Positions 1 through 8,763 of a stretch of DNA of 48,889 bases are shown here, in pieces (the first letter of the stretch is position 1; the number at the start of each line of letters is the position of its first letter). The stretch comes from Gammaproteobacteria bacterium MFB021. GTDB taxonomy: Bacteria; Pseudomonadota; Gammaproteobacteria; Pseudomonadales; Halomonadaceae. The position numbers were made by a program, and so were the translations under genes. The stretch spans positions 1 to 48,889 of the forward strand of contig JNVT01000046.1 of the NCBI GenBank assembly GCA_000737985.1, written 5' to 3'. Under the pieces are notes generated by a model that saw only the letters and a list, made by a program, of their open reading frames with translations, ran no database searches and was not told the DNA's origin.

Positions 1-1068
1 GAAGGCGCCCTCGGCGGCCTCGCCCTCGGCCGAGAAGATCAGTGTCTGACCGCGCCGCGCGCCGAGCCCGATCACCTTGGTCAGGCTCGCCGCCGAGACC
101 GACTCGGCGCTGCCTTCGAGCAAGCGCACGCGCACCGGCAGCGTCTGCTCGCGCGCCTTCTGCACCAGCACCTTGGCCGGCCGCGCGTGCAGCCCGTGGG
201 CGTTGAGCAGGGTGACCCGGGCGGTCTGGGCACTGCTCGACTCGCCGGAGAGGCGCATCAGCACGCCGTCGGCGTCGGCATCCACCAGCGCCTCGCCCTG
301 GCCGCTGTCGAGCAGCTCGGCGAGGCGCGCCAGCAGGTCGCGGTGGGCGTCGTCGAGGGCCGCCACGCAGAACACGCCGTTGACCGGCCCGCGCGGGCCG
401 CTGAAGGCGCGCTCCGGCGTCGCCAGCGACAGCGCCGGCTGCTTGACACCGCGGTCGGCGCTGACCAGCCACAGCCCCTGCCCCAGCGCGACCGGCTCCT
501 GAGCGTTGATCGCGGCGACGAAGCTGGCGTCGACGCACTCCGCCTGACGCAGCCGTGCCGCCGCCGCCAGCGCCAGCTCGAAGCGGTCACGCGCGGGGAA
601 GTTGAGACACAGGGTGTCGGCATCCAGACGCGCCTTGGGCCGCGGGCGCGACAGCAGCGCGATCATCTCCTCGGCGCTGTCGGCGGCGGCCAGACGTTCG
701 GCCACGCCTTCGGAATCGAGCACGTGGGTGAGCTGGCGCAGCACGTCGAGGTGCTCGTCGCTGGAGGCGGCGATGGTGACCAGTAGATAGACGCGATTGC
801 CGTCGTGCCACTCGACCCCCTGCGGGAACTGCAGCAGGCGCACCCCGGTGTGGTGGATCTGGCTGCGGCTCTCCGGGGTGCCGTGGGGAATCGCGATGCC
901 GCTGCCCAGGTAGGTCGAACCCTGGGACTCGCGGGCGTGCAGCGCATCGCGGTAGGCGGGCTCCACCAGCCCGGCCTGGTGGAGCGATGCCGCGGCCTGG
1001 TCGAGGGCGTCCTGCCAGCCGTCGGCGCGGCAGTCGAGGGCCGCGTCTTGCGGCGTGAGGGTCAGCAT
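1..1068 (-). CDS. fruB: Fructose PTS multiphosphoryl transfer protein FruB (EIIA-HPr-EI), 3'-truncated by window
   Basis: Cytoplasmic phosphocarrier that passes phosphate from PEP to the fructose permease. The first 356 codons are visible and the frame is open to the left edge. The N-terminal EIIA-Fru domain (about residues 1-145) has the phosphorylatable histidine in [10 protein letters not shown] (His62). A middle linker domain follows, then the start of HPr with [11 protein letters not shown] (His294). The enzyme I part, and normally fruK and fruA, would lie beyond the edge. ATG at 1068 is preceded by a GGGAGAGAC-like ribosome site. It is divergent from fruR, the usual arrangement in gammaproteobacteria. 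Domain order and motifs make the call safe; only the C-terminus is unseen. Confidence 0.93.
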   Translation of the reverse strand, partial: MLTLTPQDAALDCRADGWQDALDQAAASLHQAGLVEPAYRDALHARESQGSTYLGSGIAIPHGTPESRSQIHHTGVRLLQFPQGVEWHDGNRVYLLVTIAASSDEHLDVLRQLTHVLDSEGVAERLAAADSAEEMIALLSRPRPKARLDADTLCLNFPARDRFELALAAAARLRQAECVDASFVAAINAQEPVALGQGLWLVSADRGVKQPALSLATPERAFSGPRGPVNGVFCVAALDDAHRDLLARLAELLDSGQGEALVDADADGVLMRLSGESSSAQTARVTLLNAHGLHARPAKVLVQKAREQTLPVRVRLLEGSAESVSAASLTKVIGLGARRGQTLIFSAEGEAAEGAF

Positions 1069-1398
1069 GTCGGTCTCTCCCGGAAGCGGTGTTGGCGACG
1101 CTCAGAGCCCACTCTACCCAGCTGCGGTCGGCGGCGTCACCGCTGCCGCCTCGGATGCTGCGGTCGCCGCCGACAGGCGCTGAGTCGAGGTCGCGATCCA
1201 AAAGCCGGCCGCGACGTCGGTCAGAATAAGCTGAATCGTGTCACCTAATGGCGTTATGCTCGTCGTTACGCGGGCATTTGACAAGCTAGACCTTCGCAGG
1301 ACGCCGCCGCCCGCAGCATCGACCATACGCCTGGGGCTGGGCCGCCCTGGCGCGACGGGTTATGGTGCCAGGCGTTCGCACGCTCCGGAGACCGCTCG
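1069..1398. promoter_or_regulatory. Divergent fruB/fruR regulatory region
   Basis: 330-bp gap between two divergently transcribed genes. No convincing ORF is present. It holds the FruR-like operator described separately and must contain both promoters, but I cannot place -35/-10 boxes with confidence (an isolated TTGACA occurs at 1278-1283 without a good partner). Confidence 0.5.
1230..1243 (+). promoter_or_regulatory. Candidate FruR/Cra operator
   Basis: GCTGAATCGTGTCA fits the enterobacterial Cra consensus RSTGAAWCSNTHHW with one mismatch, and it is an imperfect palindrome resembling the Pseudomonas FruR site TTGAAACGTTTCAA (10 of 14 matches with a one-base shift). It lies 162 bp upstream of fruB and 156 bp upstream of fruR, so it could serve both directions. 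Binding is inferred. Confidence 0.5.
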
Positions 1399-2379
1399 AT
1401 GAAACTCGCCGATATCGCCCGCCTGGCGGGCGTGTCCCGCACTACCGCCAGCTATGTCCTCAACGGGCAGGCGCGCGCACGGCGCATCAGCGAGGCCACG
1501 GTGGAACGGGTGCTGACAGTGGCCCGTGATCACGACTACCGCATCGATTCCCAGGCCGCGGCGCTGCGCGGCGGCGACAGCCGCACCCTGGGGCTGATCG
1601 TCCCCGACCTGGAGAACGGCAGCTATGCGCGCCTGGCCAAGCGTCTGGAGCATGGCGCCCGCAGCCAGGGCTATCAGCTCTTGATCGTCGGCTCCGACGA
1701 CGACCCCGAACGCGAGCGCATCCTGGCGCGCTCGCTGCGCGCCCAGCGCTGCGATGCGCTGATCGTCGCCAGCAGCCTGGCCCCGGACGACGACTTCTAC
1801 GCCGAGCTGCTCACCAAAGGGCTGCCGGTGATCGCCGTCGACCGCCCGCTCGACCCGCGGCACTTCATCAGCGTGGTGACCAACGGCCGCAGCGCCGGCG
1901 AAGCCTTGACCCGCTCGGTACTCGACCCCGACGTCAACGAGATCGTGTGGTTCGACGCCGTGCCCCAGCTGTCGATCAGCACCGAACGCCGCCAGGGCTT
2001 CCTCGCCGCCTGCCGCAGTTTCGCCGGCGAGTATCGCTGCATCAGCGCCGCGCGCTACGACCGCGCCAGCGGCGCCGCGGCCATGCGCCAGCTACTCGGC
2101 GAATCGCGCCTGCCCGACGCCATCGTCACCGCCTCCTACACCCTGCTGGACGGCCTGCTCGACGCCCTGCTCGAACGCGGCGCACTACCCACCGGCCTGC
2201 GCCTGGCAACCTTCGGTGACGACCGCCTGCTCGACTTCCTGCCGTGCCGGGTCAACTCGCTGCCCCAGGACCACGACCGCGTCGCCGCCCAGGCGCTGGC
2301 GCGCGCGCTGCAGGCGGTGCGCGGCGACTACCGCCCCGGACTCGATGTGATCGAGCGCACGCTCAAGCGCCGGCGGTGA
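1399..2379 (+). CDS. fruR: LacI-family fructose repressor FruR (Cra)
   Basis: 326-residue LacI/GalR regulator of normal family length. The N-terminal helix-turn-helix reads MKLADIARLAGVSRTTASYV, close to the Cra signature with its TTASYVLNG recognition region. The hinge and periplasmic-binding-like sensor domain follow (about residues 60-326, with LGLIVPDLENGSYARL). In characterised homologues fructose-1-phosphate or fructose-1,6-bisphosphate relieves repression of the fru operon. The ATG is preceded by GGAGACCGCTCG. Its divergent position next to fruB supports local control of fructose PTS genes; wider control of carbon flow as in enterobacteria is possible but not shown here. Confidence 0.9.
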   Translation: MKLADIARLAGVSRTTASYVLNGQARARRISEATVERVLTVARDHDYRIDSQAAALRGGDSRTLGLIVPDLENGSYARLAKRLEHGARSQGYQLLIVGSDDDPERERILARSLRAQRCDALIVASSLAPDDDFYAELLTKGLPVIAVDRPLDPRHFISVVTNGRSAGEALTRSVLDPDVNEIVWFDAVPQLSISTERRQGFLAACRSFAGEYRCISAARYDRASGAAAMRQLLGESRLPDAIVTASYTLLDGLLDALLERGALPTGLRLATFGDDRLLDFLPCRVNSLPQDHDRVAAQALARALQAVRGDYRPGLDVIERTLKRRR

Positions 2380-2456
2380 CCACAGCCGCCCGCCCGGGCT
2401 ATGCTGAGGCCGCGTCGTCGACGCGCACGCCCTCCTCCCCCGAGCTGGAAGCGTTC

Positions 2457-4364
2457 ATGCAAGAGACCCTGCCCGATATCCTGGCCGGCCCGCTGCTGCG
2501 CCGCTGCGACCCGCAGCGCCTGGTGCTGTGGCTGGTGGCCACACGCCCGCTCGCACTGCGGCTGACGCTGAGCGCCGATGGCGAGTCGCGCACCCACGAC
2601 CTGGACGCTGCCACCACCTGCCTGGCCATCGGCGATCACGCCCACTGCCATCTGATCGATCTGGCACTGACAACGCCGCTACCGCAGGAGACGCGCATCG
2701 CCTACGACCTGGCCTACCGCGATCGCCAGGGCGCCTGGTGCTCGCTGCGCGACTGGGGCCAGGCGCTCGCCTACCCCGGTGAGCCGCTGCCCACCCTGGT
2801 GCTGCGCACACGCCACGATGCTCTGCTCCACGGCTCGTGTCGCAAGCCCCACCACCCCGGCGCGGATGGTCTGGCCCGCGGCGACCGCTGGCTGAGCGAG
2901 CGCCACCAGGACGCCGCTGCCCGCCCGGCGGCGCTGATCTTGAGCGGTGACCAGATCTACGCCGACGACGTCGCCGGCCCCATGCTCGCCGCCATTCATG
3001 CGCTGATCGCGCGCCTGGGGCTCTACGACGAGTGCCTAGAAGGCACCGAGATCGCCACCGGGGAAGCGCTCTACGCCCGCGACGACACCTACTACCATCG
3101 CGATGCACTGCTCCCCGCGGCAGCGTCGAACGCCGCCCTGCGCGACAAATTCTTCGGCGGCAAGCGCAAGCCGATCTTCACCAGCGCCAGCGCCGAGAAC
3201 CACCTGATCACCTTCGCCGAGGTGATGGCGATGTATCTGCTGGTGTGGTCGCCCACCCCCTGGCAACTGATCACGCTCGAGATGCCCACCCTCGACGCCG
3301 CGGAGGGCGAGCGCTACCGCCGCGAACAGCGCCACATCGATGGCTTCGTCGCCGCGCTGCCGCAGGTCGCGCGCCTGCTGGCGCATCTGCCGACGCTGAT
3401 GATCTTCGACGATCACGACATCACCGACGACTGGAACCTGACCGCCGCCTGGGAAGCCGCCGTTTACGGCCATCCCTTCTCGCGGCGGATCGTCGGCAAC
3501 GCGCTGCTCGCCTATCTGCTGTGCCAGGGCTGGGGCAACGACCCCGACGGCCTGGCCGCGCCGCTGGCGGCGACCCGCGAGTGGCTCGCCCGGCGGGCCG
3601 CCGACGGCCGCCTCGACCCGGATCGCCACGGCGAACTGATCACCCAGCTTCTGCGCTTCACCGGCTGGGGCTACACCCTGGATACCCAGCCGCGCCTGGT
3701 GGTACTGGATACCCGCACCCGACGCTGGCGCAGCGAGCGCAAGCGCCACCGCCCCTCGGGGCTGATGGACTGGGAGGCGCTGAGCGAATTTCAGCAGGAT
3801 CTGCTCGAACAGTCAGAAGTGATCATCGTCTCGCCGGCGCCGATCTTCGGCGTCAAGCTGATCGAAGGGGTACAGCGGCTGTTCACCGCGCTGGGCAAGC
3901 CGCTGATGGTGGATGCCGAGAACTGGATGGCACACCCGGGCTCTGCCCATACCATGCTCAACATCCTGCGCCACAGCCGCACGCCGCAGCGCTACGTGAT
4001 CCTCTCCGGCGACGTCCACTACTCCTTCGTCTACGCCATCACCCTGCGCCAGCGACGCCACAGCCCCCGGATGTGGCAGGTGACCAGCAGCGGCCTCAAA
4101 AACACCTTCCCCACCACCCTGCTCGACTGGTTCGACCGCCTCAACCGCTGGCTCTACGCCCCCTGGTCGCCGCTCAACTGGCTGACCAAGCGCCGGCGCA
4201 TGCTGGTCGAACCCTATCGCCCGGCCCACGCCAGCCACGGCGAGCGGCTCTGGAACCGCGCCGGTATCGGCTATGTGCGGCTCGACGCCGAGGGCGCGCC
4301 GAGCGAGGTCATGCAGTTGGGCGCCGATGACGTCGATACCCATTTCGATCGTATCGGCGACTGA
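2457..4364 (+). CDS. PhoD-like metallophosphatase (alkaline phosphatase D superfamily)
   Basis: 635 residues from ATG 2457. Metal-binding motifs of the PhoD-like phosphoesterase fold are clear: LSGDQIYADDVAG, MIFDDHDITDDWN, LDTRTRR and ILSGDVHYSF. No signal peptide is evident at this start, so it may be cytoplasmic, unlike Tat-exported PhoD; the substrate is unknown. In-frame upstream starts exist (GTG 2376 overlapping the fruR stop; a further one at 2244 inside fruR), but the residues they add are low-complexity and arginine-rich, and family similarity begins after 2457. It follows fruR by 77 bp and may be co-transcribed with it, with no obvious functional link. Confidence 0.85.
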   Translation: MQETLPDILAGPLLRRCDPQRLVLWLVATRPLALRLTLSADGESRTHDLDAATTCLAIGDHAHCHLIDLALTTPLPQETRIAYDLAYRDRQGAWCSLRDWGQALAYPGEPLPTLVLRTRHDALLHGSCRKPHHPGADGLARGDRWLSERHQDAAARPAALILSGDQIYADDVAGPMLAAIHALIARLGLYDECLEGTEIATGEALYARDDTYYHRDALLPAAASNAALRDKFFGGKRKPIFTSASAENHLITFAEVMAMYLLVWSPTPWQLITLEMPTLDAAEGERYRREQRHIDGFVAALPQVARLLAHLPTLMIFDDHDITDDWNLTAAWEAAVYGHPFSRRIVGNALLAYLLCQGWGNDPDGLAAPLAATREWLARRAADGRLDPDRHGELITQLLRFTGWGYTLDTQPRLVVLDTRTRRWRSERKRHRPSGLMDWEALSEFQQDLLEQSEVIIVSPAPIFGVKLIEGVQRLFTALGKPLMVDAENWMAHPGSAHTMLNILRHSRTPQRYVILSGDVHYSFVYAITLRQRRHSPRMWQVTSSGLKNTFPTTLLDWFDRLNRWLYAPWSPLNWLTKRRRMLVEPYRPAHASHGERLWNRAGIGYVRLDAEGAPSEVMQLGADDVDTHFDRIGD

Positions 4365-4401
4365 AACGCAGCGCTCAGTGGCGGCGTGCCTCACTAACGC
4401 G

Positions 4402-4431
4402 ACCGCCGCCGGCTGACGGGCCGGCGGCGGT
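4402..4431. terminator. Bidirectional hairpin between convergent genes
   Basis: Perfect 12-bp GC stem: ACCGCCGCCGGC (4402-4413) pairs with 4420-4431 around a 6-nt loop. There is no long T-run on either side. It sits in the 100-bp gap between the PhoD-like gene and the convergent SulP gene, so it probably ends transcription in both directions. Confidence 0.65.
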
Positions 4432-4464
4432 GGAGGTGACGATACGTCGAGTGGCGGTCGGTGT

Positions 4465-6048
4465 TCAGGCGGGACGCAGCAGCGCGGCGTCGCCATCGAC
4501 ATCGCCATAGGTGCCACTGGTGCCCTCGACGTCGCGCAGCTCGACCACGATGCCCCGGTTCGGCGCGCTGTCGATGAAGCGCGCGATGTCTTCACGGATA
4601 TCCGGGTCGACGTAGTTGGCCCCGGTGGCATCGACGATCAGCTCGCCACCATCGGGCACCGCATCCAGATACTGGCGCATCTCTTCGCGGTTGAGAAACG
4701 ACACATCCTGCTGGAACTTGAGCAGCACGTGATCGCCGCGGCGGGTGTGGGCGATCGCCGAGCGATAGCCGGACTGCAGCAGGAAGTAGAGACTGCACAC
4801 CAGCCCCACCAGCACGCCCATCAGCAGATCGGTGGCGAGGATCGTCACCACGGTGACGGTGAACGGCACGAAGCGGCGCATGCCCTCACGGTAGTGGGCG
4901 ATGAACAGCGACGGCTTGGCCAGCTTGTAGCCGGTATGCAGCAGGATCGCCGCCAGCGTCGCCAGCGGGATCAGCTCCAGCCACATGGCCAGGAACGCCA
5001 CGCTCACCAGCAGCAGCCCGCCGTGGATGATGCTTGCCATCCGCGTGCGTCCGCCGGCATTGGCGTTGGCCGAGCTGCGCACGATCACCGCGGTGACCGG
5101 CAGTGCGCCGAGCAGCCCGCAGGCCATGTTGCCGATGCCCTGGGCCTTGAGCTCGCGGTGCGGCGGCGAGTGACGCTTGAGCGGGTCGAGCTTGTCGACC
5201 GCTTCCAGGCTCAGCAGGGTCTCCAGACTGGCGATGATGGCAATGGTGATGGCCACGGTATAGACCGCCGGATTGGCCAGTGCACCCAGGGTCGGGCGGG
5301 TCATCTCGGCGAACAGGTCAGCCGGACCGCTGAGCCCGCCGAGCTGCACGTGGTGAGCCGCATCCAGTGCCAGCGCCGGCATCGCCGTGCCCACCAGACG
5401 CTCGATCAGGATACTGCCGAGCACCGCCAGCAGCGGCCCGGGCACCAGGCTCAGTAGCCGCCGGCGCTTGATCAGCGGCTGCTCCCACAGCACCAGCACG
5501 GCGAGACTGAACAGCGCGATCCCCACCGCCAGCGGTGCGACGCCGCTGAACAGCGCCACCGGGTCGGTGATCGCCGGCATGTCGTCCAGTGGGTGGCCGA
5601 GCGCCATGGGGAACTGCCCGAGCACTAGGATCAGGCCGATCCCCGCGAGCATGCCCTTGATCACTGCGGTCGGCACGAAGGCGCCGATCCGCCCGAGCCG
5701 GAAGATCCCCATCGCCAGTTGCAGTACGCCGGCCAGGATCACCGCGGTGAGAAAGGCAGAGAAGCTGCCCAGTGTCTCGATCGCGTCGAGCACGATCACC
5801 GTGAGCCCGGCGGCGGGCCCACTGACCGACAGCGCCGAGCCGCTGAACAGCGTCACCACCAGCCCGCCGACCATGCCCGCCACCAGCCCGGCCAGGGGCG
5901 GCGCGCCAGAGGCCAGCGCAATCCCCAAACAGAGCGGAATCGCCACCAGGAAGACCACGATGCCGGCGGGCAGATCGCGGGCCAGGTGGCGCAGGGAAAG
6001 TGTTTCGGCACGCTCCACTTGAGCGTCGCTAGAAGTCTGAGTCGTCAT
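4465..6048 (-). CDS. SulP-family anion transporter with STAS domain (putative bicarbonate transporter)
   Basis: 527-residue inner-membrane protein of the SulP/SLC26 family. The N-terminal half has the conserved VFLVAIPLCLGIALASG region and many hydrophobic segments (about residues 20-420). The C-terminus is a STAS domain (about 430-520). ATG 6048 is preceded by AAGGACAAG; longer reading adds non-conserved sequence from the gap after the carbonic anhydrase gene. It lies 47 bp downstream of a beta-carbonic anhydrase on the same strand. SulP proteins paired with carbonic anhydrase are usually proposed to import bicarbonate, so that substrate is preferred here over sulfate, by inference from context. 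Confidence 0.9.
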   Translation of the reverse strand: MTTQTSSDAQVERAETLSLRHLARDLPAGIVVFLVAIPLCLGIALASGAPPLAGLVAGMVGGLVVTLFSGSALSVSGPAAGLTVIVLDAIETLGSFSAFLTAVILAGVLQLAMGIFRLGRIGAFVPTAVIKGMLAGIGLILVLGQFPMALGHPLDDMPAITDPVALFSGVAPLAVGIALFSLAVLVLWEQPLIKRRRLLSLVPGPLLAVLGSILIERLVGTAMPALALDAAHHVQLGGLSGPADLFAEMTRPTLGALANPAVYTVAITIAIIASLETLLSLEAVDKLDPLKRHSPPHRELKAQGIGNMACGLLGALPVTAVIVRSSANANAGGRTRMASIIHGGLLLVSVAFLAMWLELIPLATLAAILLHTGYKLAKPSLFIAHYREGMRRFVPFTVTVVTILATDLLMGVLVGLVCSLYFLLQSGYRSAIAHTRRGDHVLLKFQQDVSFLNREEMRQYLDAVPDGGELIVDATGANYVDPDIREDIARFIDSAPNRGIVVELRDVEGTSGTYGDVDGDAALLRPA

Positions 6049-6095
6049 TGTCTTGTCCTTGACCTGAAAAATCCGTGGGCCTTGCGGGGCGCGCT

Positions 6096-6752
6096 TCAGC
6101 TCGCCGCACGACGCCAGTCGCTGGCCTCGGAGAGAGCATCGGCATCCGTCGGGGCGCGGCTCACCACGTCGTCGAGCTGGCCGCTGGCGAGGTCGTAGAC
6201 CCAGCCATGCAGGGTCGGGGCGCGCCGTGCCGCCCAGCTCTCGCATACCAGCGGCAACGCCGCCAGGCGTTCGACCTGGGCGATGACGTTGAGCTCGACC
6301 ACGTGATCGACCTTGTCACTCAGCTGCGTGAAGTGGCTCAGCTCGCTGGCATGGGCCGCCACTAGCTGTCTGAGCTGGGCGACATGGGAGTCGACCCGGG
6401 GCAGCCCCGCCAGCGCCTCGTCACCGCTGATCGCGGCCTGGATGCCGCCACAGCCACGATGGCCGCAGACGATGATGTGCTCGACCTCGAGGGCCTTGAG
6501 CGCATACTCGAGCACGCTCATCACATTGGCGTCGTCGTCGTCGACCAGGTTGGCGATATTGCGATGGATGAACAGCTCTCCGGGGCTGGCGTTGCAGATC
6601 TGCTCGGCGGGCACGCGGCTGTCGCAGCAACCGATCCATAGCGCACCGGGCGCCTGGCCCTGATGCAAGCGGGAGAATAGTTCCGGATCGGCGGCGCGCA
6701 TGCCGGCAGCCCAGGCGCGGTTCTCGAGTAGCAGACGATCGGTGAATTGCAT
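6096..6752 (-). CDS. can: Beta-class carbonic anhydrase
   Basis: 218-residue cytoplasmic zinc enzyme interconverting CO2 and bicarbonate. Zn ligands are at the same numbers as in E. coli Can: Cys42 and Asp44 in WIGCCDSRV, His98 and Cys101 in CGHRGCGG, with Arg46 completing the Asp-Arg dyad. ATG 6752 has a GAGGAG site 6 bp upstream; an alternative start 19 codons earlier would run through the repeat-containing leader. First gene of a probable two-gene unit with the SulP transporter. A 16-bp tandem repeat lies just upstream of its ribosome site. Confidence 0.93.
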   Translation of the reverse strand: MQFTDRLLLENRAWAAGMRAADPELFSRLHQGQAPGALWIGCCDSRVPAEQICNASPGELFIHRNIANLVDDDDANVMSVLEYALKALEVEHIIVCGHRGCGGIQAAISGDEALAGLPRVDSHVAQLRQLVAAHASELSHFTQLSDKVDHVVELNVIAQVERLAALPLVCESWAARRAPTLHGWVYDLASGQLDDVVSRAPTDADALSEASDWRRAAS

Positions 6753-7389
6753 GGAAACTCCTCGGCAGCGTTGGGATCGCCAGTCGTGATCACACCCAGT
6801 CGTGATCACACACAGTCGTACTCATACTGTGCTCGCATGGCGACGGGTGAATGGCGATGACGGGAGCCGTCCGCAGCACTTGGGATCATGGCGGCGTCGG
6901 CTTCGCCTAAAGTCGTAACGGGAGAGCCATGTCGGCGGCAACCATTAACCGCTTTGCACGCTGGAAATTTTGTAAGCCGAGGTGAAGGATTGTGCGCCTG
7001 GCGCCATTGATGACGCCGGCTTATCGACAGGAATGACACGCCCGATGGGCCCCAAAAAGGCGAGTAGCACGTCAAATTCGAAACTATTCGAGTCGAAATA
7101 GTGATGAAGATGAATCCCGCATGAACTAGGTGCTCATGCGAGGATCAGCCCGCGAGGAACGTTTAAAATTTAATAAAAACTAATGTAACAGAAGCCACGA
7201 TTACCTGTCGCCAGAATGAACAGCTCAGCGGGCTTCTCGCACCGTCTTCCGGGCGCAGCCAACATGAACGTGAACACCACTCATCGATTCATCATCCGTT
7301 CATGAAAGTGGCGCTTTTTTCGAGTAACGACGTGCAATCGGGTGTTGTTGCCACGGCAATGGGCGTGCTCTATGCGCCAGAAAACCAGG
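6753..7389. other. 637-bp intergenic region upstream of can
   Basis: No supported gene. Contents: the 16-bp repeat at 6781-6820; an AT-rich stretch (about 7081-7200) with an imperfect inverted repeat ACTATTCGA / TCGAAATAGT at 7083-7102; a perfect 8-bp inverted repeat CATGAACG (7263-7270) / CGTTCATG (7297-7304); and a T6 tract at 7315-7320. A structured RNA or distal promoter is possible, but nothing is diagnostic. Short ORFs here lack ribosome sites and conserved sequence. Confidence 0.5.
6781..6820. repeat. 16-bp tandem repeat in can leader (2.5 copies)
   Basis: CAGTCGTGATCACAC occurs at 6781-6795 and 6797-6811, and a third start (CAGTCGTA) at 6813-6820, giving a strict 16-bp period. Each full unit contains the palindrome TGATCA. 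The repeat ends 28 bp before the can start codon (minus strand), i.e. in the probable 5' leader. Confidence 0.85.
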
Positions 7390-8181
7390 CTATTCGAGCA
7401 CCACCAACGCATCGTTCACGCTCACACTACCGGCATTTTCGGCCACCAGATTCTGCCCGAAATAGACCTTTCCACGCTCTCCGCGACGATAGCCGGCCAG
7501 CGCCTTGAGCGGCTCACGATCGACGCGCTTCTCACCGCGTGCCGGGTCCACCGTGACCATGGCGCAGCGCGAACAAGGCGCATCGACGCGGAACGTCACC
7601 TCACCGATACGCACGCGCCGCCAGCCATCCTCGGCATAGGGCTCGGTGCCCGCCACCACCAGATTGGGGCGGAACTGGGCCATGACGTGGCTGCCGTCGG
7701 TGCGCCGGTTGAGATCATCGAGGGAGGCCTCGGAAATCAACAGCAGCGGATAGCCATCGGCGAAGCTCACGCGCACCCCGATGGACTCGCGGTAGCGCGG
7801 CGAGCGCTCGCCCAGCCATAGCAGCCGCGCCGGCTCACCGGCGACCTCGCTGAACCAGGCGTCGAGCGAGGCGTGGGTGGCCAGTGCGGAGAACTCGTCG
7901 CCCCACACCTGGGTCGTCACCGCCTCGCCGCTGAACTCCTCGCGGGAGACGTCGAGCGGCGCCAAGCTGTCGTGGGTCAGGGTCAGACGCTCGCCATCGA
8001 AACGCGGGCGTACCCGCTGCAGCTGCGGATGCGTACGCGCGGTGAGAAAGGTGCCGTCCGGCTTGATTGCCATGAAACGGCGATCGAGCACCAACCCCTC
8101 CTCCTCGACGCGGGCCTGGGCGAGCGATTCGCCGGCGGCGGACTTGATCGGATAGCGGTGGATCGCGGAGAGCGTGGGCAT
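7390..8181 (-). CDS. MOSC-domain protein (YcbX/mARC-like molybdenum enzyme)
   Basis: 263 residues. An N-terminal beta-barrel MOSC_N domain (starting MPTLSAIHRYPIKSAAG) is followed by the MOSC domain with the PCSRCAMVTVDP motif, whose cysteine would ligate the molybdenum cofactor in this family. YcbX homologues reduce N-hydroxylated bases using electrons from a flavin/Fe-S partner; E. coli YcbX has a fused 2Fe-2S ferredoxin domain, absent here (the protein ends right after MOSC), so a separate reductase is needed. ATG 8181 has CAGGAGCC upstream. It is 46 bp downstream of the DUF4385 gene, possibly co-transcribed. Confidence 0.85.
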   Translation of the reverse strand: MPTLSAIHRYPIKSAAGESLAQARVEEEGLVLDRRFMAIKPDGTFLTARTHPQLQRVRPRFDGERLTLTHDSLAPLDVSREEFSGEAVTTQVWGDEFSALATHASLDAWFSEVAGEPARLLWLGERSPRYRESIGVRVSFADGYPLLLISEASLDDLNRRTDGSHVMAQFRPNLVVAGTEPYAEDGWRRVRIGEVTFRVDAPCSRCAMVTVDPARGEKRVDREPLKALAGYRRGERGKVYFGQNLVAENAGSVSVNDALVVLE

Positions 8182-8227
8182 GGTTGGGCTCCTGGCAAGG
8201 GATCGGTCATCTAGGGGTCGCGGCGTA

Positions 8228-8665
8228 TCAGCGGCGACGCCGCTGATGCGCGCGCTTGGCACGTTTATAGGTGAGGTCGTCGCGCACCGCATCGAGTGCG
8301 CGCTGGTAGTGTTCGGCGATACGCGCCTTCTCGGCATCGGCATCACGCGGTTCGATCGGCCTGCCGCGTTGGTCACGCTTGCGCCCGCCGGGATAGCGGG
8401 CATAGCGGCGCGCGCGGGTATAGCCCATCTGCAGGTACTTGCGCGCCATGTCCATGCCGACGAAATCGTCTGCATCGCGGTAGTCGCGAAAACGCGCCGA
8501 GAGCGCCGTCACCGCCTCGCGGGCATCGGCCTCGTTGCGGATCGCCCACAGCGGCAGCAGCTCGTCCTTGTAGGGCTGGACGTGGAACACGCCGCGCTCG
8601 CCGCGGCCAATGCGATAGGCTTCGGGGTGGCGGCGGTAATCGATGCGGCTGTCGGGAAACGCCAT
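8228..8665 (-). CDS. DUF4385 family protein
   Basis: 145 residues, matching DUF4385 from memory of the family: PEAYRIGRGERGVFHVQPYK near the start, and the diagnostic block DDFVGMDMARKYLQMGYTRA followed by RRYARYPGGRK. The function of the family is unknown; the protein is small, basic and without signal peptide or membrane segment, so presumably cytoplasmic. ATG 8665 is preceded by AAGGAGAG. It lies downstream of a terminator-like hairpin that follows the TRAP permease, so it probably has its own promoter. Confidence 0.85.
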   Translation of the reverse strand: MAFPDSRIDYRRHPEAYRIGRGERGVFHVQPYKDELLPLWAIRNEADAREAVTALSARFRDYRDADDFVGMDMARKYLQMGYTRARRYARYPGGRKRDQRGRPIEPRDADAEKARIAEHYQRALDAVRDDLTYKRAKRAHQRRRR

Positions 8666-8686
8666 CTTTGCTCTCCTTCAAAACAG

Positions 8687-8714
8687 GACGACCGCCTCTG
8701 GCGAGGCGGCCGTC
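8687..8714 (-). terminator. Terminator after TRAP permease
   Basis: On the minus strand a 12-bp stem (one G-U pair) GACGGCCGCCTC / GAGGCGGTCGTC with a 4-nt loop is followed by CTGTTTTG. It lies 50 bp after the permease stop codon and just before the DUF4385 ribosome site. Confidence 0.75.
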
Positions 8715-8763
8715 TGCATCACATCGAACTGCATACTGCACAGATACCGGGGTTGGCGCGGCG

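Noticed and set aside
2244-2456. 71-codon N-terminal extension of the PhoD-like protein
   Set aside because: It lies mostly inside fruR in another frame, is Arg/Ala-rich, and the conserved sequence begins after ATG 2457.
2455-3108. Long antisense frames over the PhoD-like gene (and similar ones over most GC-rich genes)
   Set aside because: Composition artefacts of GC-rich coding DNA: Arg/Ala/Gly-rich, no ribosome sites, opposite a well-supported gene.
6806-7075. 89-codon minus-strand frame upstream of can
   Set aside because: No ribosome site, no recognisable sequence, and it starts inside an otherwise regulatory gap and ends in the repeat region.
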